Below the pieces are notes generated by a model. That model was not told the origin of the DNA. It did no database searches and was given only the letters and a program-made list of their open reading frames with translations. The position numbers and the translations under genes were made by a program. DNA of 64,000 bases from contig NC_134397.1 in assembly GCF_050003625.1 (NCBI RefSeq), forward strand, positions 151,341,526 through 151,405,525. Direction: 5' to 3'. Below are positions 10,488 to 22,380 of the stretch, piece by piece. The stretch's first letter is position 1; each line of letters starts with the position of its first letter. Origin of the DNA: Haematobia irritans (lineage: Eukaryota; Arthropoda; Insecta; Diptera; Muscidae).

Positions 10488-11735
10488 GCTCCACAGCAAC
10501 AATAGCGTCCTAAAAAAGTTCTGAAAGTGGTGCAAAATTGCCGCAGAAGTGATGAATTTAACATGGGCTCGCAGTGTTGCCAACTCCCCAAGGCCAAAAA
10601 GCACCAAAAATATATTATAAATTCTAACATACCACCTTCCACCACAAAATCGAAAATTAAATGCTGTACTAAAAAAAAAAACTTCCGAAGATGTATTATG
10701 AATGGAATTTTAAGAAGTTAAGGTGGGTATTAAGATCGAGTTTAGCTGCTAAAATAGTCATTTTTTCACAATTATTTTTCTTTAATAATTCATTTTAAGG
10801 AATACAAACTTTGTGAAAATTTGGCTATTTCCCATTATAATAAAATTTCCAGCAAATATGCATAATTTTATACCGTTTTTACTGATATAGTTTTCACTTT
10901 AGCGGCAAAACTCGAACTTAGTACTCACCATTATGAACCGCTATTTAAGTATACACTTTGATCAGTTTTAATGCTTTCGTCCAATTCATTTTGATCAGTC
11001 ATGTTTTTCAACTTTCAAAATATTAATATATGGAAGAAGTCTATTGCTTATTCTAATTCTGCGTGCTTTTGTGAATTTAATACAACGTTTTTAATGACAT
11101 CTTTACCAAATTCAAAAATTCGGCACTCATCGTTCGACTTTCCTACAGAATACCCTAAATAACAATATTAATTAAAAAATAATCAATACCAACTTCATAA
11201 CAATCAAATTCTATATTTGGCAATAAATTTGAGTTTCTTCGGCTCTTGAAAGTCTAATCAAAATTTTTGTATCAATTAAACTTAATACTGTTCAAAATAA
11301 AAAAGCACCAAAAGCACTAAATGAAAATGCCAGAAAGCACCAAGTTGGTGCTTTTTTTGAAAAGGCACCAAAAAGGCAATTTGGTGCTTTTTAGAAATCA
11401 AAAAGCACTAAATTTGGTGCTAAAAGCACCAAATTGGCAACACTGTGGGCTCGTCATAGGACGGATATCCACCATTTCAACAGCCGCTGTTCTCAATTTG
11501 TATCAATGCTAAAGAAGTGATCCGAATTAAGCGGATGTGAATTGAATAAATTTTGTGATATTTTGCCAAATAAATACTTTTTAATGATTTTTAATGCGTT
11601 TGAAACGCTTGACCTCAAATATTAAAAAAAAAAATTAAATTTTTCTAGAATGGGTTTAGTATTTTTTTAGACAAAATTTAGAAACTTTGTACCATGTTAT
11701 TAATTCTTACACTGTTTTTAACCTATTTCAAACAA
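10488..11735 (+). repeat. R420 repeat, copy split by a hAT MITE
   Basis: The left part (agtggtgcaaaattg...aacatgggct) and the right part (gtcataggacggat...tttgtgatattttgcc) are contiguous in other copies such as 12386-12806. Removal of the MITE and one 8-bp duplication restores the repeat. Confidence 0.8.
10572..11446. mobile_element. hAT-type MITE (875 bp) with 8-bp target duplication
   Basis: The ends are CAGTGTTGCCAA and its inverse TTGGCAACACTG. TGGGCTCG flanks both sides (10564-10571 and 11447-11454). The uninterrupted site 'aacatgggcttgtcat' is present in another R420 at about 12478. An 8-bp duplication plus CAGTG ends is the hAT pattern. Near its right end the interior repeats 'agcacc' and 'ttggtgct' motifs, able to pair with one another. 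No transposase frame is seen. Confidence 0.85.
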
Positions 11736-11935
11736 AACAAGTATATACGGCCGTAAGTTCGGCCAGGCCGAATCTTATGTACCCTCCACCATGGATTGCA
11801 TAGAAACTTGTACTAAAGACTGTCATCCACAATCGAATTACTTGGGTTGCGGTAACACTTACCGGTGGCAAGGTATTTTAAAACTTCTTAACACCGTCTT
11901 CTCAATTGTAAGTAAGTCCATACGGGGTATATATT
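11736..11935 (-). mobile_element. DINE-A 3' end
   Basis: Terminus ACAAGTATATACGGCCGTAA, hairpin TTCGGCCAGGCCGAA at 11758-11772, and the subterminal CCCTCCACC. About 200 bp survive before a second DINE-A end begins. Confidence 0.8.
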
Positions 11936-12385
11936 AAACAAAACAAGTATATACAGTAGTAAGTTCGGCCGGGCCGAATCTTAAATACCCACCACCATGA
12001 ATCAAATATAATAGTTTCCTTTGACAATTTCAGGGGGTTTTGATGACAGATCAGTTCAACCAGTACGCTTCGCACAGATAAATGTAATGATTTTACCTAT
12101 GAAGACTAGATCAGATTCTGAATTTATAAGAACCATTTTTTGTTTTGAATTTTAGAGGAATCATAAACATCTCTTGTAAGTATGCAAGAAAATGATGAAA
12201 TAATGCCTTTATTTGAAATCTAAAATCTGTGGATTTGCATCCCAATTATTTAAATGACTACGAGATGTAAAATCTGGAAATTTTGCATTCAGTTTCAAGC
12301 AATTTTCATGATCAGTGCCCCTTCTATACCCTCAATAAGTGAAATCGTTCTATATGGAGGCCTTATCAAATGGACCGATAAAACT
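11936..12385 (-). mobile_element. Second DINE-A 3' end, in tandem
   Basis: A further terminus with hairpin TTCGGCCGGGCCGAA at 11965-11979. Inward it is diverged, ending near 12385 with 'tatatggaggccttatc...atggaccgata'. The same orientation as the previous end shows head-to-tail stacking. Confidence 0.65.
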
Positions 12386-12806
12386 ACCCACCAAAAAAAG
12401 CGTCGCCAAAACAGTAATGAAAATGTTCTTTTTGGATCCAGAAGTGGTGCAAAATGGACGCAGAAGCGATGAATTTAACATGGGCTTGTCATAAGATATT
12501 TCAACAGGCGGTTCACTGAATTTGCATCACTTCTTTAGGTGCGATCCGAATTCAATGTTTTGGATGTAAATTAATATATATTTTGTCAAATAAATACTTT
12601 TTAATGGATTATAACGCTTGTCTAAAACGTTTGAACTCAAATATTTTCAAAAATTCACAATTTTTTTCAGATTGGATTTAGCATTTTTTCGACAAAATTT
12701 AAATAATTTATACCATTTTATGAATTCTTAAAATGTTTTTAACCAGTTTTAAACAAAAAAGTTAAAATTACCCATTAAAAATATAAAAAAGCATGTTGTA
12801 AAAAAT
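12386..12806 (+). repeat. R420 repeat copy
   Basis: It starts near ACCAAAAAAAGCGTCGCC and carries 'agtggtgcaaaatggacgc' and 'gatttagcattttttcgaca'. The 3' end is lost at the DD37E mariner junction. The small frame 12254-12472 is incidental. Confidence 0.75.
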
Positions 12807-13697
12807 TGAATGAAAAGAGCTACTCGCACGCAAAGCTGGTAAAATCGCTAAAAGTTGCCAAATCAACCGTTACAAATGTAATTAAAGTGTTTGGGGAACG
12901 TTTGTCGACAGCCAGGAAGTCTGGATCGGGGGGAAATCGAAAACCGGAAGCCGCTGAGACGACAAAGAGAGTTGCCGGTAGTTTCAAGCGAAACCCTAAC
13001 CTCTCTCTCCGAGATGCCGCAAATAAGCTGGGTGTATCGCCTACAACCGTGCATCGAGCCAAAAAACGAGCCGGACTATCGACTTACAAGAAGGTAGTGA
13101 CTCCAAATCGCGATGATAAACAAAATACGACGGCCAAAGCGCGATCCCGGAGGCTGTACACGACGATGCTGACGAAGTTTGACTGCGTGGTAATGGACGA
13201 CGTCAAAGCCGACTACAAGCAGCTTCCGGGACAGGAGTTTTATACGGCAAAAGGAAGGGGAAAGGTAACAGATATTTTCAAGCACATAAAACTGTCAAAG
13301 TTCGCAAAGAAATATCTGGTTTGGCAAGCCATCTGTACCTGTGGCTTGCAAAGCAGCATTTTCATAGCTTCCGGGACTGTCAACCAAGAAATTTGGCCGG
13401 ATTTGGCATCTTGCATTACGGTAAAAAGGCCATGGAGTGGTACGCCACCAACAACGTGCAGGTGGTTCCCAAGGACAAGAACCCTCCCAACACGCCAGAG
13501 CTCCGCCCAATTGAGAAATACTGGGCTATTGTCAAGCGGAACCTAAAGAAGACCAAAAAACTGCTAAGGACGAGCAGCAGTTCAAGGCAAACTGGCTTTC
13601 TGCGGCGAAGAAGGTGGACAAGGTGGCTGTACAAAATCTGATGGCAGGTGTCAAGCGTGAGGCCCGGCAATTCGGATTTGGAAAAGCGAAAGCCTAA
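12806..13697 (+). pseudogene. DD37E Tc1/mariner transposase pseudogene, copy 1
   Basis: The first frame (12806 to about 13415) carries two helix-turn-helix-like segments (about residues 10-30 and 68-95), then the first catalytic site VVMDD. Compared with copy 2 it lacks the three residues after MDD (E-T-Y). It also lacks a 23-residue block just before WPDLAS, and has a 1-bp deletion after that site. Sequence resumes in another frame with NTPELRPIEKYWA (the catalytic Glu), then shifts again before the C-terminus. The stop is at 13695-13697. The three lesions make it inactive. A functional enzyme would excise and insert the element at TA sites. Confidence 0.9.
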
Positions 13698-13824
13698 CTG
13701 AATATTTTTACTGAATTTTATACTAATTGAACTTGAAAAAGAAATTTAATTTGATTTTTTAAATAAACGATTTCACTGATTTACACGCTTTTTCCCTTGA
13801 CCAAATTTTGACCGTATCACCCTT
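12807..13824 (+). mobile_element. DD37E (ITmD37E-like) Tc1/mariner, 5'-truncated copy 1
   Basis: The right terminal repeat ends CCGTATCACCCTT at 13824, followed by TA, matching the inverse of the ends at 28038 and 45957. The left end is missing: homology to copy 3 begins around 12810, inside the N-terminal coding region. Confidence 0.85.
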
Positions 13825-13825
13825 T

Positions 13826-14810
13826 ATTGTCCATTTTTAACATATAAAAATATCGATTTTTGACCATTTATGTACTCTTGATAAAGGTATAATTTTAAGG
13901 CAATATAGCAGTTAAACCTAACGTTCTAAATTTTTTGGTAGACATGTTGAGTTCGAAGACGGGTCATACCGGACAGCTTGTGATGTAGCACCTACATATA
14001 AACCCATCTTCCGACTTGTTTTAAGAAGTTTTTCCCAGTCTAAAATTTTCATAATATTTGTCAAAATTTTGAATTTAGAGTTATTTGAGATCCATAAATA
14101 AATGCGGAAATTTACCGTGGGCCCATATTTTGTATATGGAGATAATTACTTGAGAAATCTCCATATACACCCGATGTCCTTGGAAGCTGTAATTTTAAAT
14201 TAAACCTCTGCCAACGTGCCATCTGAGCCGGTCTTTTGGGAGAATGTTTGTTTCATCAAAGCCACTCGAACTTCTTTACATTAAATTAATGGCTTCTAAT
14301 GTCCATAACTGATACACCATTTATAAATCGATGTTTCACCATTTTATTTATATTATATTTATATATATTTATTCTAATTTTTGGCAGTTTATGTTTTTTT
14401 GTGTATTTTTCTTTTTTATATTTTTTTTATTTTTTTTTTATTTTTTATAAAATGCCTATATCGATTAATACCGGGATTTTACTTCTTAAACTTCTGGAAG
14501 CCTAATTATTTTTTGAAATTTTTTGATTTTATAAATACATATTCTGGAGATTGTTGTTATACCCATATTTTGATGTGGTCTCTATATAGTCTTGTGTCGT
14601 ATTTTAATTTATTGGCCTGACATTAAAATGTTGAGTTCTTTACATCCCTAAAATGCTGAGATTTGTCGTCGAGTCGTATCAAAATTTAAAATTAGGGATC
14701 TTTAGGACATATAAACACATATGGCAAAATAGAATAGTTATATTGGTCTATTTTTGGAACACTACACCTTAAAATTATAATTGGAATATTGTTAAAATGA
14801 GATTTAGGTA
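13826..14810. other. AT-rich stretch, no recognised feature
   Basis: Includes a T-rich tract near 14385-14450 that creates low-complexity phenylalanine-rich frames (14299-14505, 14381-14620). Nothing gene-like is supported. Confidence 0.5.
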
Positions 14811-14903
14811 CACCCCCTGGAGTCGACTCCGGAGTGGGAGTTCACGTTAATAAGAAATGCTGGAGTCGGAGTCGAGCAAAATTGACTCGACTCCACAGCC
14901 CTG
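14811..14903 (-). mobile_element. Terminal fragment of a hAT-like repeat (GTGGAGTCG end)
   Basis: On the minus strand it begins CAGGGCTGTGGAGTCGAGTC and continues with GACTCCGACTCC-type repeats. CAGGG ends rich in GGAGTCG are familiar from hAT elements. The other end is not seen, so no target duplication can be checked. Confidence 0.45.
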
Positions 14904-14904
14904 G

Positions 14905-15500
14905 TAAAAATTACGGATTCTAGAAGCCCAAGAAGTAAGATCGGTCTATATGGGGGCTATATCAAAACATGGGCCGATACTCACAATTTGCGGCACGTGT
15001 CTTTATTTTCCTAGAATATCTCCAGATTTCCAATTTCAGGCAAATTGGGTAAAAACTACGGATTCTAGAAGCCCAAGAAGTAAAATCGGGAGATCGGTCT
15101 ATATGGGGGCTATATCAAAACATGGATCGGTACTCACCATTTTCGGCCCATCTCTTTATGGTGCCAAAATACCTCTAGTTTTCCAATTTCAGGCAAACTG
15201 GATAAAAACTACGGTTTGTATAAGCCCAAGATCCCAAATTGGGTAAAAACTACGGATTCTAGAAGACCAAGAAATAAAATCGGGAGATCCGTCTATATGG
15301 GGGCTATACCAAAACATGGACCAATACTCAATATTTTCAGTACTCCAATTTTTGGTCCTAAAACACCTCTAGATTTCAATTTTCAGCCAAATCAGATAGA
15401 AACTAAAGTTTCTAGAAGGCCAAAAAGTAAAATCGGGAGATCGGTCTATATAGGGGACTATACCAAAACGTCATCAATCAATTCCATTTTATCATTAAAC
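14905..15500. repeat. Tandem DINE-like units (about four units of 140-190 bp)
   Basis: Units start near 14917, 15059, 15252 and 15409 with 'attctagaagcccaagaag'. They contain 'gatcggtctatatgggggct' and 'atttccaatttcaggcaaat'. Two open frames (14950-15246, 15216-15527) simply read through the units. Confidence 0.75.
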
Positions 15501-15526
15501 AGTTCTGACATAATTATAAAGCCGTG

Positions 15527-16405
15527 ATCGAAGTTTCACGATGTTACCCATACTGGAAGTATTTTTGGCCGCTAACTCCATACAGCACCGACCACTGTGC
15601 GATGAAGCGCTCACCATCCACAGTAGAGGTGTGCACGTGAGTAATGTTTTACTCACGCTCACGCACACTCACGACGGTAAAATCGTACTCACGCACGATA
15701 TTGTTTGGTAGGACTCACACACACTCACGAAAAGAAAATTTATACTCACGCATGAAAATACCATGACTCACGAAAATTGTCGTGACTTACGAATAACTTT
15801 ATGAGTAATTTACCTTGAAATGAATTCAACTCGTAAGGGTTTTATGTCCGTGGGCGGGATAATTTTCGTGAGCGTATTTTTCCGAAATTCGTTAATCACG
15901 CACACTCACGAAGAAATTATTTTCGCGACTCACGCTCACGCACGACATTTGGTTTGTTAATCACGCTCACTCACGCCGTTACCATCAGCGTGACTCACGA
16001 TTCACGCGTGAATCACAAAAATTTTCGTGAGTCATGACAATTTCGTGTTACGTGCACACCTCTAATTCACAGTTACGCTATGATTCGCATCCCCTTTGAA
16101 GAAGTATGGTCCAATGATGCCACCAGCCCATAAACCATACAAAACTGTGACTTTTTTCCGGATGCAGTGATAGCTTTTGCAATGCTTCTGGCTAATCTTC
16201 ACTCCACAATCGACAATTCCGCTTATTTACATACCCATTGAGCCAAAAATTTGCTTCGTCGCTGAAAATAATACTCAATAAGAAGCGGGTGATTAATAAA
16301 ATGGTTGTGATAAACATGTTGCATGTTCCTAATCCAAAAAATAACGTTTTGCTCTTGAAACAAGTTTGAGGTGACTTGATCCCTTCTCTTGGAGTATTGG
16401 GCAAA
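15527..16405 (-). pseudogene. rosa-like (DD41D) mariner transposase fragment, split by a hAT MITE
   Basis: On the minus strand, FSDEANFWLNGYVNKRNCR (about 16200-16265) holds the first catalytic Asp. Further on come LHPEK and GGIIGPYFF-like text in other frames, reaching the MITE junction. Past the MITE (15530-15623) 'VNGERF'-like text resumes. This covers the block deleted from the copy at 59285-59887, so the two are relatives. Frameshifts are present, and the second and third Asp are missing. The right side is cut by a DINE-A at 16411. Confidence 0.7.
15624..16064. mobile_element. hAT-type MITE (441 bp) rich in TCACG repeats
   Basis: Ends TAGAGGTGTGCACGT and its inverse. The 8-bp flanks are ATCCACAG (15616-15623) and ATTCACAG (16065-16072), differing at one base. 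The interior consists largely of 'actcacgcacactcacg' and its complement, giving extensive self-pairing. Confidence 0.8.
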
Positions 16406-16410
16406 ATTTT

Positions 16411-17243
16411 TATACCCTCCACCATAGGATAGGGGTATATTAACTTTGTCATTCCGTTTGTAACACATCGAAATATTGCTCTAATACCCCATAAAGTATA
16501 TATATTCTGGGTAGTGGTGAAATTCTGAGTCGATCTGAGCATGTCCGTCCGTCCGTCCGTCTGTTGAAATCACGCTAACTTCCGAACGAAAAAAACTATC
16601 GACTTGAAACTTGGCACAAGTAGTTGTTATTGATGTAGGTCGGATGGTATTGCAAATGGGCCATATCGGTCCACTTTTACGTATAGCCCCCATATAAACC
16701 GATCCCCAGTTTTGACCTCCGGAGCCGCTTGGAAGAGCAAAATTCATCCGATTCGGTTGAAATTTGGTACATGATGTTAGTATATGGTACCCAACAACCA
16801 TGCAGAAATTGGTTCATATCAGTCCATAATTATATATAGCCCCCATATAAACCGTATATGGCCGTTAACACCCATGCCTAACTATGTCCATCTCCGCCCT
16901 CAGATAAATCGATCCCCAATCACACAAAAATTGGTCCATATCAAGTTCATAATTGTATATAGCCTTCATGTAAGCGACCCCCATATTTCAAAATGGGGGT
17001 CGCTTGCAAAAGTCCATATCGATTCGTAAATATTTCTACACTTACCTATACATACATTTTTTGTCTAGTATATACCACGTATGGACTAACTCACAATTTA
17101 GAAAACGATATTAAGAAGTTTTGAGATACCACAACCCAAGTAATTCGATTGTGGATGACAGTCTTTCGTAGAAGTTTCTACGCAATCCATGGTGGAGGGT
17201 ACATAAGCTTCGGCCTGGCCGAACTTACGGCCGTATATACTTG
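16411..17243 (+). mobile_element. DINE-A, complete short copy (833 bp)
   Basis: The 5' palindrome TATACCCTCCACC...GGGGTATA is at 16411-16439, and a (GTCC)n tract at about 16542-16560. Next come 153-bp type units, then the 3' hairpin TTCGGCCTGGCCGAA and terminal ACTTG at 17239-17243. This is the cleanest short copy for reading both ends. The frames 16223-16468, 16481-16801 and 16784-17029 are repeat-derived. Confidence 0.85.
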
Positions 17244-18699
17244 ATTTAGTATAGCCTTCATATAGATCTTTCTCTTTTTTCAAATTCTTGAGGAAATTAA
17301 AAGGCACCCATAACATATAATCCAAAGTACGCGAAGCTAAAAGTCAAATTTCAAGATTTTACATTTCATGGTTATTTTATTAATAGGGATAATAATCTAC
17401 AGAATTAAGATTATCAAATCATATGGAATGTGTTATTTCATTCGATTTTCTTTCACTCATATATAGAAGAGATGTTAAAGATTCCTTTAAAACTCTAACA
17501 AAACTTGTTCTCATAAATTCATCCATGTGGTTTGTGGGGATAGTTTAAATTTATTTTCGAGAAACGAGCCCTTTGTATGTTTCACCATACCCATATATAT
17601 TATTAAATAACCCGCTACAAAGACGGGATTTTTAAGGAAGCTATTATATTTGATCCATGATTTGGGTAATTAAGATTTGGTCCGAGAATGTTCTGCATGC
17701 TGAAATTTCTACGAGTATAAGATTTATTTAGGATATGATGAAGTCAGCTTCGCCCAAATTGGTGTCTTTCTTACACGGCTTGAATTATTTTTCCCCAAAA
17801 AGCCTTGAACTAGGCCCTTTACAATAATTTCATCAGTGGTCTAGCTAATAATTACTCATTTATGTCAGTTAACTTTAAAGGTTTTTTCATCGAAAAATGC
17901 GTTAATGTATGATTTCATGATTATTATGCTATACCTATAGGTCAGGAGTTTTATGGTCTCGAAGATTTTCATTACAGTCTGACAAATCAATGTTACATGA
18001 CTTAACAACCATGTCTCATTCACTTGTGACCATGTCTATGCCATATTATTCCAAACACACATACAAACGCTAATAATTCGCGGCAGGTTACCCCAAGATA
18101 TACCCCGTACAACGAAGTAATAACGAATACGAATAGGAGGGAAATGTCCTTCTTCTTGGTAGCATGATGGGAACAGATTGTATAACGCCGCTATTGATAC
18201 TAGCGAATATGGACGTCATTGATATAAATCAATGATATGCATGTGTTTACACACACAGAGCCACTTACATGTACCCATGCACACATATTCAGGCTCACAA
18301 ACGAACATCATGGTGAAGATATTGCTCCCTTTGCTTAAGTAAATATTTGAAATCAATCCACCACCACCAACCACCTAAAGGAATTCATCCGATAATAATG
18401 CCCAGGGGTGTATTTGTTTGATCATTGCCTTTGCCGCTGCCATTGTCATCGTAACCATCATAGTCATCATGTATCATTTTATGGATCCATGAATGGTCGT
18501 GGCTGTGCTTCCTGAGTGGATGGGTGGGTATTTATGTTGAGCATTCTCCCCCTGTATACAGTCGTGCTAAATGCCAAATAAATGGAAAATTTATACATTG
18601 TCCAGCTATTGAGATGACACATTCTACATATTGTGGAAATTATAGAAAAAAATGTTTAAATTTTAAGGATTGACATCAATCATAAGTACGGTAGGAGGT
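17244..18699. other. Apparently unique sequence, no recognised gene
   Basis: No family match and no open frame of note. The CACA/ATG-rich text around 18230-18480 has the look of fly intergenic or intronic DNA. Confidence 0.5.
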
Positions 18700-18939
18700 A
18701 ACAAGTATATACGGCCGTAAGTTCGGCCAGGCCGAAGCTTATGTACCCTCCACCATGGGTTGCGTAGAAACTTCTTCTAAACACTGTCATCCACAATCGA
18801 ATTACTTAAGTTGCGGTAACGCTTGGCGATGCCAAGGTATCTTAAAACCTTCTAACACCATATTCTAAATTGTATGTAAGTCCATATGTGGTATATATTA
18901 TATTAAATCAACAAAGATCGATCAAATACGTATGTAATT

Positions 18940-19375
18940 CAGTTTGATAAAATAAACATAAAATTTTGACAAAATTTTCTACAGAAATAAAATTTTAACA
19001 AAATTTTCTATACAACTAAAAATTTTCTATACAAATAAAAATTTTGACAAAATTTTCTATACAAATAAAAATTTTGACAAAATTTTCTATAGAAAGAAAA
19101 TTTTAACAAAATTTTCTATAGAAATAAAATTTTAACAAAATTTTCTATAGAAATAAAATCTTGGTAGATTATTTTTGGCTCGACTGGCAACCATGATTAT
19201 GAACCGAATAAAATTTGAACAAAATTTTCTATAGAAATAAAATTTGGACAAAATTTTCTATAGAAATAAAATTTTGACAATGATGAAAATTTGATTATGA
19301 ACCGAATAAAATTTTAACAAAATTTTCTATAGAAATAAAATTTTGACAAAATTTTCTATAGAAATAAAATGATGG
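18940..19375 (-). repeat. 29-bp AT-rich minisatellite units inside DINE-A
   Basis: About a dozen units of the type TTTTCTATAGAAATAAAATT, interspersed with diverged spacers such as 'gattatgaaccgaat' (twice, about 110 bp apart). Orientation is opposite to the large arrays at 55.9-58.8 kb. Confidence 0.8.
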
Positions 19376-19676
19376 ATATGGACCAATTTTGGTGTGATTG
19401 GAGATCGGCTATATATAGAGGCCATATACCAACATCATGTACCAAATTTCAGGCGGATCGGATGAAATTTGCTTCTCTTTGAGTCTCCGCAACCCAAATC
19501 TGGGGATCGGTTTATATGGGGGCTATATATAATTATGGACCGATGTGGACTAATTTTTGCACGGTTGTTAGAGACCATATACCAACGCCATGTACCAAAC
19601 TTCAGCCGGATCGGATGAAACTTGCTTCTCTTTAAGGCTTCGCAAGCCAAATCTGGGGATCGGTTTATATGGGGTC

Positions 19677-20658
19677 CATAAGCGTAGGAAGGCCTCTGGG
19701 GAGGGGTCTTAGACCCCTCCAGAAAAATTTTAGCGCCCCCCCAGAATTTGAAAACCTATTTACGATTTTCCATTGTTTTTATATATCCAGCAAAAAAGCG
19801 TTACCAAAAAAGTAATGAAAATGTTATATTTGGATCCGGAGGTGGTGGAAAATTGGCGCAGAAGTTATGAATATAACATGGGCTTGTCCTAGGACGGATG
19901 TCCACCATTTCAACAGCTGTTGCACTGAATTCAGTGTTTTGAATGTGAATTAAAAATTTCTGTGATATTTTTCCAAATACAAATTTTTTAAGTTTTTAAT
20001 GCATTCTTACACCGAAACGTTTGACCTCGAACATTTCCAAAAATTATCGATATTTCTAGAATAGAGTTGGCTTTTTTGTGGCAAAATGTTATTAATTTTT
20101 ACCCTTTTTTAACGTATTTTAACAAATACCCATTAAAAATATGAAAAAAAAGTTGTAGATATTGAATTTAAAAACTTCCTGTATAGCTAAAACAATTAGC
20201 ATCTTAATGAGGACATTTTTGGAAGTGCTTTTACCATAAAGTTGTGTCTGTAGAACAACTTCCAATTTTTTTTTTTGCTGGGAAAAATTATGGAACTATT
20301 AGTTGCTTTATTATAAATTAATTGTCTAGTTATGTTGAAGTCTGACTTTTATTCATTTTTATAAAATAAAATATTAACCCTCTAATGCCCCAATTTTTTT
20401 GCCACAAGAAAAATGTATACGGTAAAATTCAGTATATGCTGCAAAGCTTCTTGAACAGTTTTAACGAAATTTTCTTTTTATTTTACCCAGTTTTGTTGGC
20501 TTAATGTGTGTTTTACTAAAGGCTTCCTCATATAACGAAGCCCGCCTAAAGGCAGGATTGGGCATTAGACGTTTAAGTGAATCTATAACTTCAGTCTATT
20601 AATTTTTAGCTAGGGGGGCTATAGCCGCCCCTAGGAAAATTTTCTAGCTACGCTAATG
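19677..20658. mobile_element. hAT-like element (982 bp) with 8-bp target duplication
   Basis: Ends CATAAGCGTAG and the inverse of CATTAGCGTAG. ATGGGGTC occurs at 19669-19676 and 20659-20666, and intact DINE-A copies show a single such site. It contains palindromic G/C-rich blocks near both ends (for example around 19700-19745 and 20610-20635) and a nested R420. Confidence 0.8.
19789..20281 (+). repeat. R420 repeat, most complete copy
   Basis: Ends CCAGCAAAAAAGCG and inverse TTTTTTTTGCTGG suggest a 493-bp TIR element. The interior reads 'aatgaaaatgttatatttgg' and 'tttctgtgatatttttcc'. No coding potential. The superfamily is not determined. Confidence 0.7.
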
Positions 20659-21360
20659 ATGGGGTCTATATATAATTATGGACCGATGTGTACCAATTTT
20701 TGCACGGTTGTTAGAGACCATACACCAACATCATGTGCCAAATTTCAGCCGGATCGGATGAAATTTGCTTCTCTTTGAGGCTGCGCAAGCCAAATTTTGG
20801 GATCGGTTTATATGGGGGCTATATATAATTATGGACCGATGTGGACCAATTTGTGCATGGTTATTAGAGACCATATACCAACACCATGTACCAAATTTCA
20901 GCCGGATCGGATGAAAAATGCTTCTGTTAGAGGCTCCACAAGCCAAATCTGAGGGTCCCTTTATATGAAGTGGACCGATATGGCCCATTTTCAATACCAT
21001 CCGACCTACATCAATAACAACTACGGACGGACGGACATGCTTAGATCGACTCAGAATTTCACCACGACCCAGAATATATATACTTTATGGGGTCTTAGAG
21101 CAATATTTCGATGTGTTACAAACGGAATGACAAAGTTAATATACCCCCATCCTATGGTGGAGGGTATACAAATGAAAGGCACAACATTAAAAATACTTCC
21201 AAAAATGGTCTCTCAAAGATGTTCTTTATATTAATTACACGCGAAGTTCATTCCACCCTCCGACGGTTGAGTCATCCGTTGCCCTTATACGGAGCAAAAG
21301 GCCCCACGGAATTTGTAATTATCTTACGCAATTTTATATGAAAATATATGTTTACATTTT

Positions 21361-22010
21361 TTTATACCCTCCTCCAAAATTTGTATTCCATTTGAAACAC
21401 ATCGGTCTCATAACATATTCTGGGTAGTGGTGAAATTCTTCGATCAAGCAGGCCAACTTCTGAACAAAACAAGATATCGACTTGAAACTTTGTACATGTA
21501 GTTGTTATTGATGTATGTCGGATGCATCTGCAAATGTTCCATATGGAGCCACTTTCAGGTAAGGCCACCATATAAATCGACCCCCAAATTTGATACTCTT
21601 GGAAGAGCAAAGTTTATTCGATCCGATTAGTATTTAACTTAGCATGCCCGCCTTGCATACACAATGTTGTGGGTTTGATTCCTGCTTCGACCGAACACCA
21701 AAATTTTTTCAGCGATGGATTATCCCACTTCAGTAATGCTGGTGACATTTCTGAGTGTTTCAAAACTTCTCTTAGTGCATTGACTGCAATGTGGGGGGCC
21801 CCTTGTCATTGAGCTTCATATGGAATAGGGCGGCACTCAGTGATAAGAGAGAAGTTCACCACTGTGGTATCACAATGGACTGAATAGTCAAAGTGAGCCT
21901 GATACATCGGGCTGCCACCTAACCTAACCTAGTCTAAGTCTCAAAATTTCATCCGATCCGGTTGAAATTTGACACTCTAATTACCAAGGAGAAATTGGTT
22001 CATATCAGTT
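21361..22010 (+). mobile_element. DINE-A 5' half, with SINE inserted
   Basis: It starts TATACCCTCCTCC at 21363 and carries the 'taacacatcggtct'-like and GTCC-region text in diverged form. It is cut by SIN1 at 21638-21930 and resumes 'catccgatccggttgaaatt' after it. No 3' end is found. Confidence 0.65.
21638..21930 (+). mobile_element. SIN1 SINE, head slightly truncated
   Basis: It begins within the A box (TTAGCATGCCCGCC), has a changed B box GGTTTGATTCC, and ends with ACCTAACCTAACC. A block in the body is shorter than in 7920-8265. Confidence 0.82.
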
Positions 22011-22380
22011 GCAGAGCATCAGTTTCTTCTTCTTCACCATCGTCATCATCACTAATTTCTTCATTGATGTCTATATGTTTTTCCGTTTCCGTTTCAGAGA
22101 TCTGTTTAATCAATAAATTAATCGAAAATACCGTGCATTTACTAACGATTTCTCGAAATTTTTGTACAAGGTCCTAGAAGACCTTTTCAAACATTTCCGT
22201 ACTAAAATGCTTCAAATCACAATAGAAACTATAATATTTATCGAGTCGCTTTGAAACTTTTTTAAACGATTCTAGATACATTTTCCTTGGAATACATGTT
22301 GGGGTCTGGACCATCAAGATGTAATTTCAGTTTGAAAATGAAAAAGGTCCCCAGGAAATTTCTCTCCCGTCGAAGGGTTA
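22011..22380. other. No recognised feature
   Basis: AT-rich text with a TCATCATCA-like tract. The open frame 21962-22177 is low-complexity and not supported. Confidence 0.4.

Larger units (their letters stand above)
18700..21168 (-). mobile_element. DINE-A, full length, with nested insertions
   Basis: The 3' terminus is at 18700, with hairpin TTCGGCCAGGCCGAA near 18721-18735. The 5' palindrome is at 21140-21168. It contains an array of 29-bp units (18940-19375) and a hAT-like element (19677-20658). The frames 19435-19650, 20731-21000 and 20965-21234 come from its internal repeats and 5' region. Confidence 0.85.

Noticed and set aside
14299..14620. Membrane-protein-like open frames rich in Phe and Leu
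   Set aside because: Produced by a T-rich low-complexity tract.
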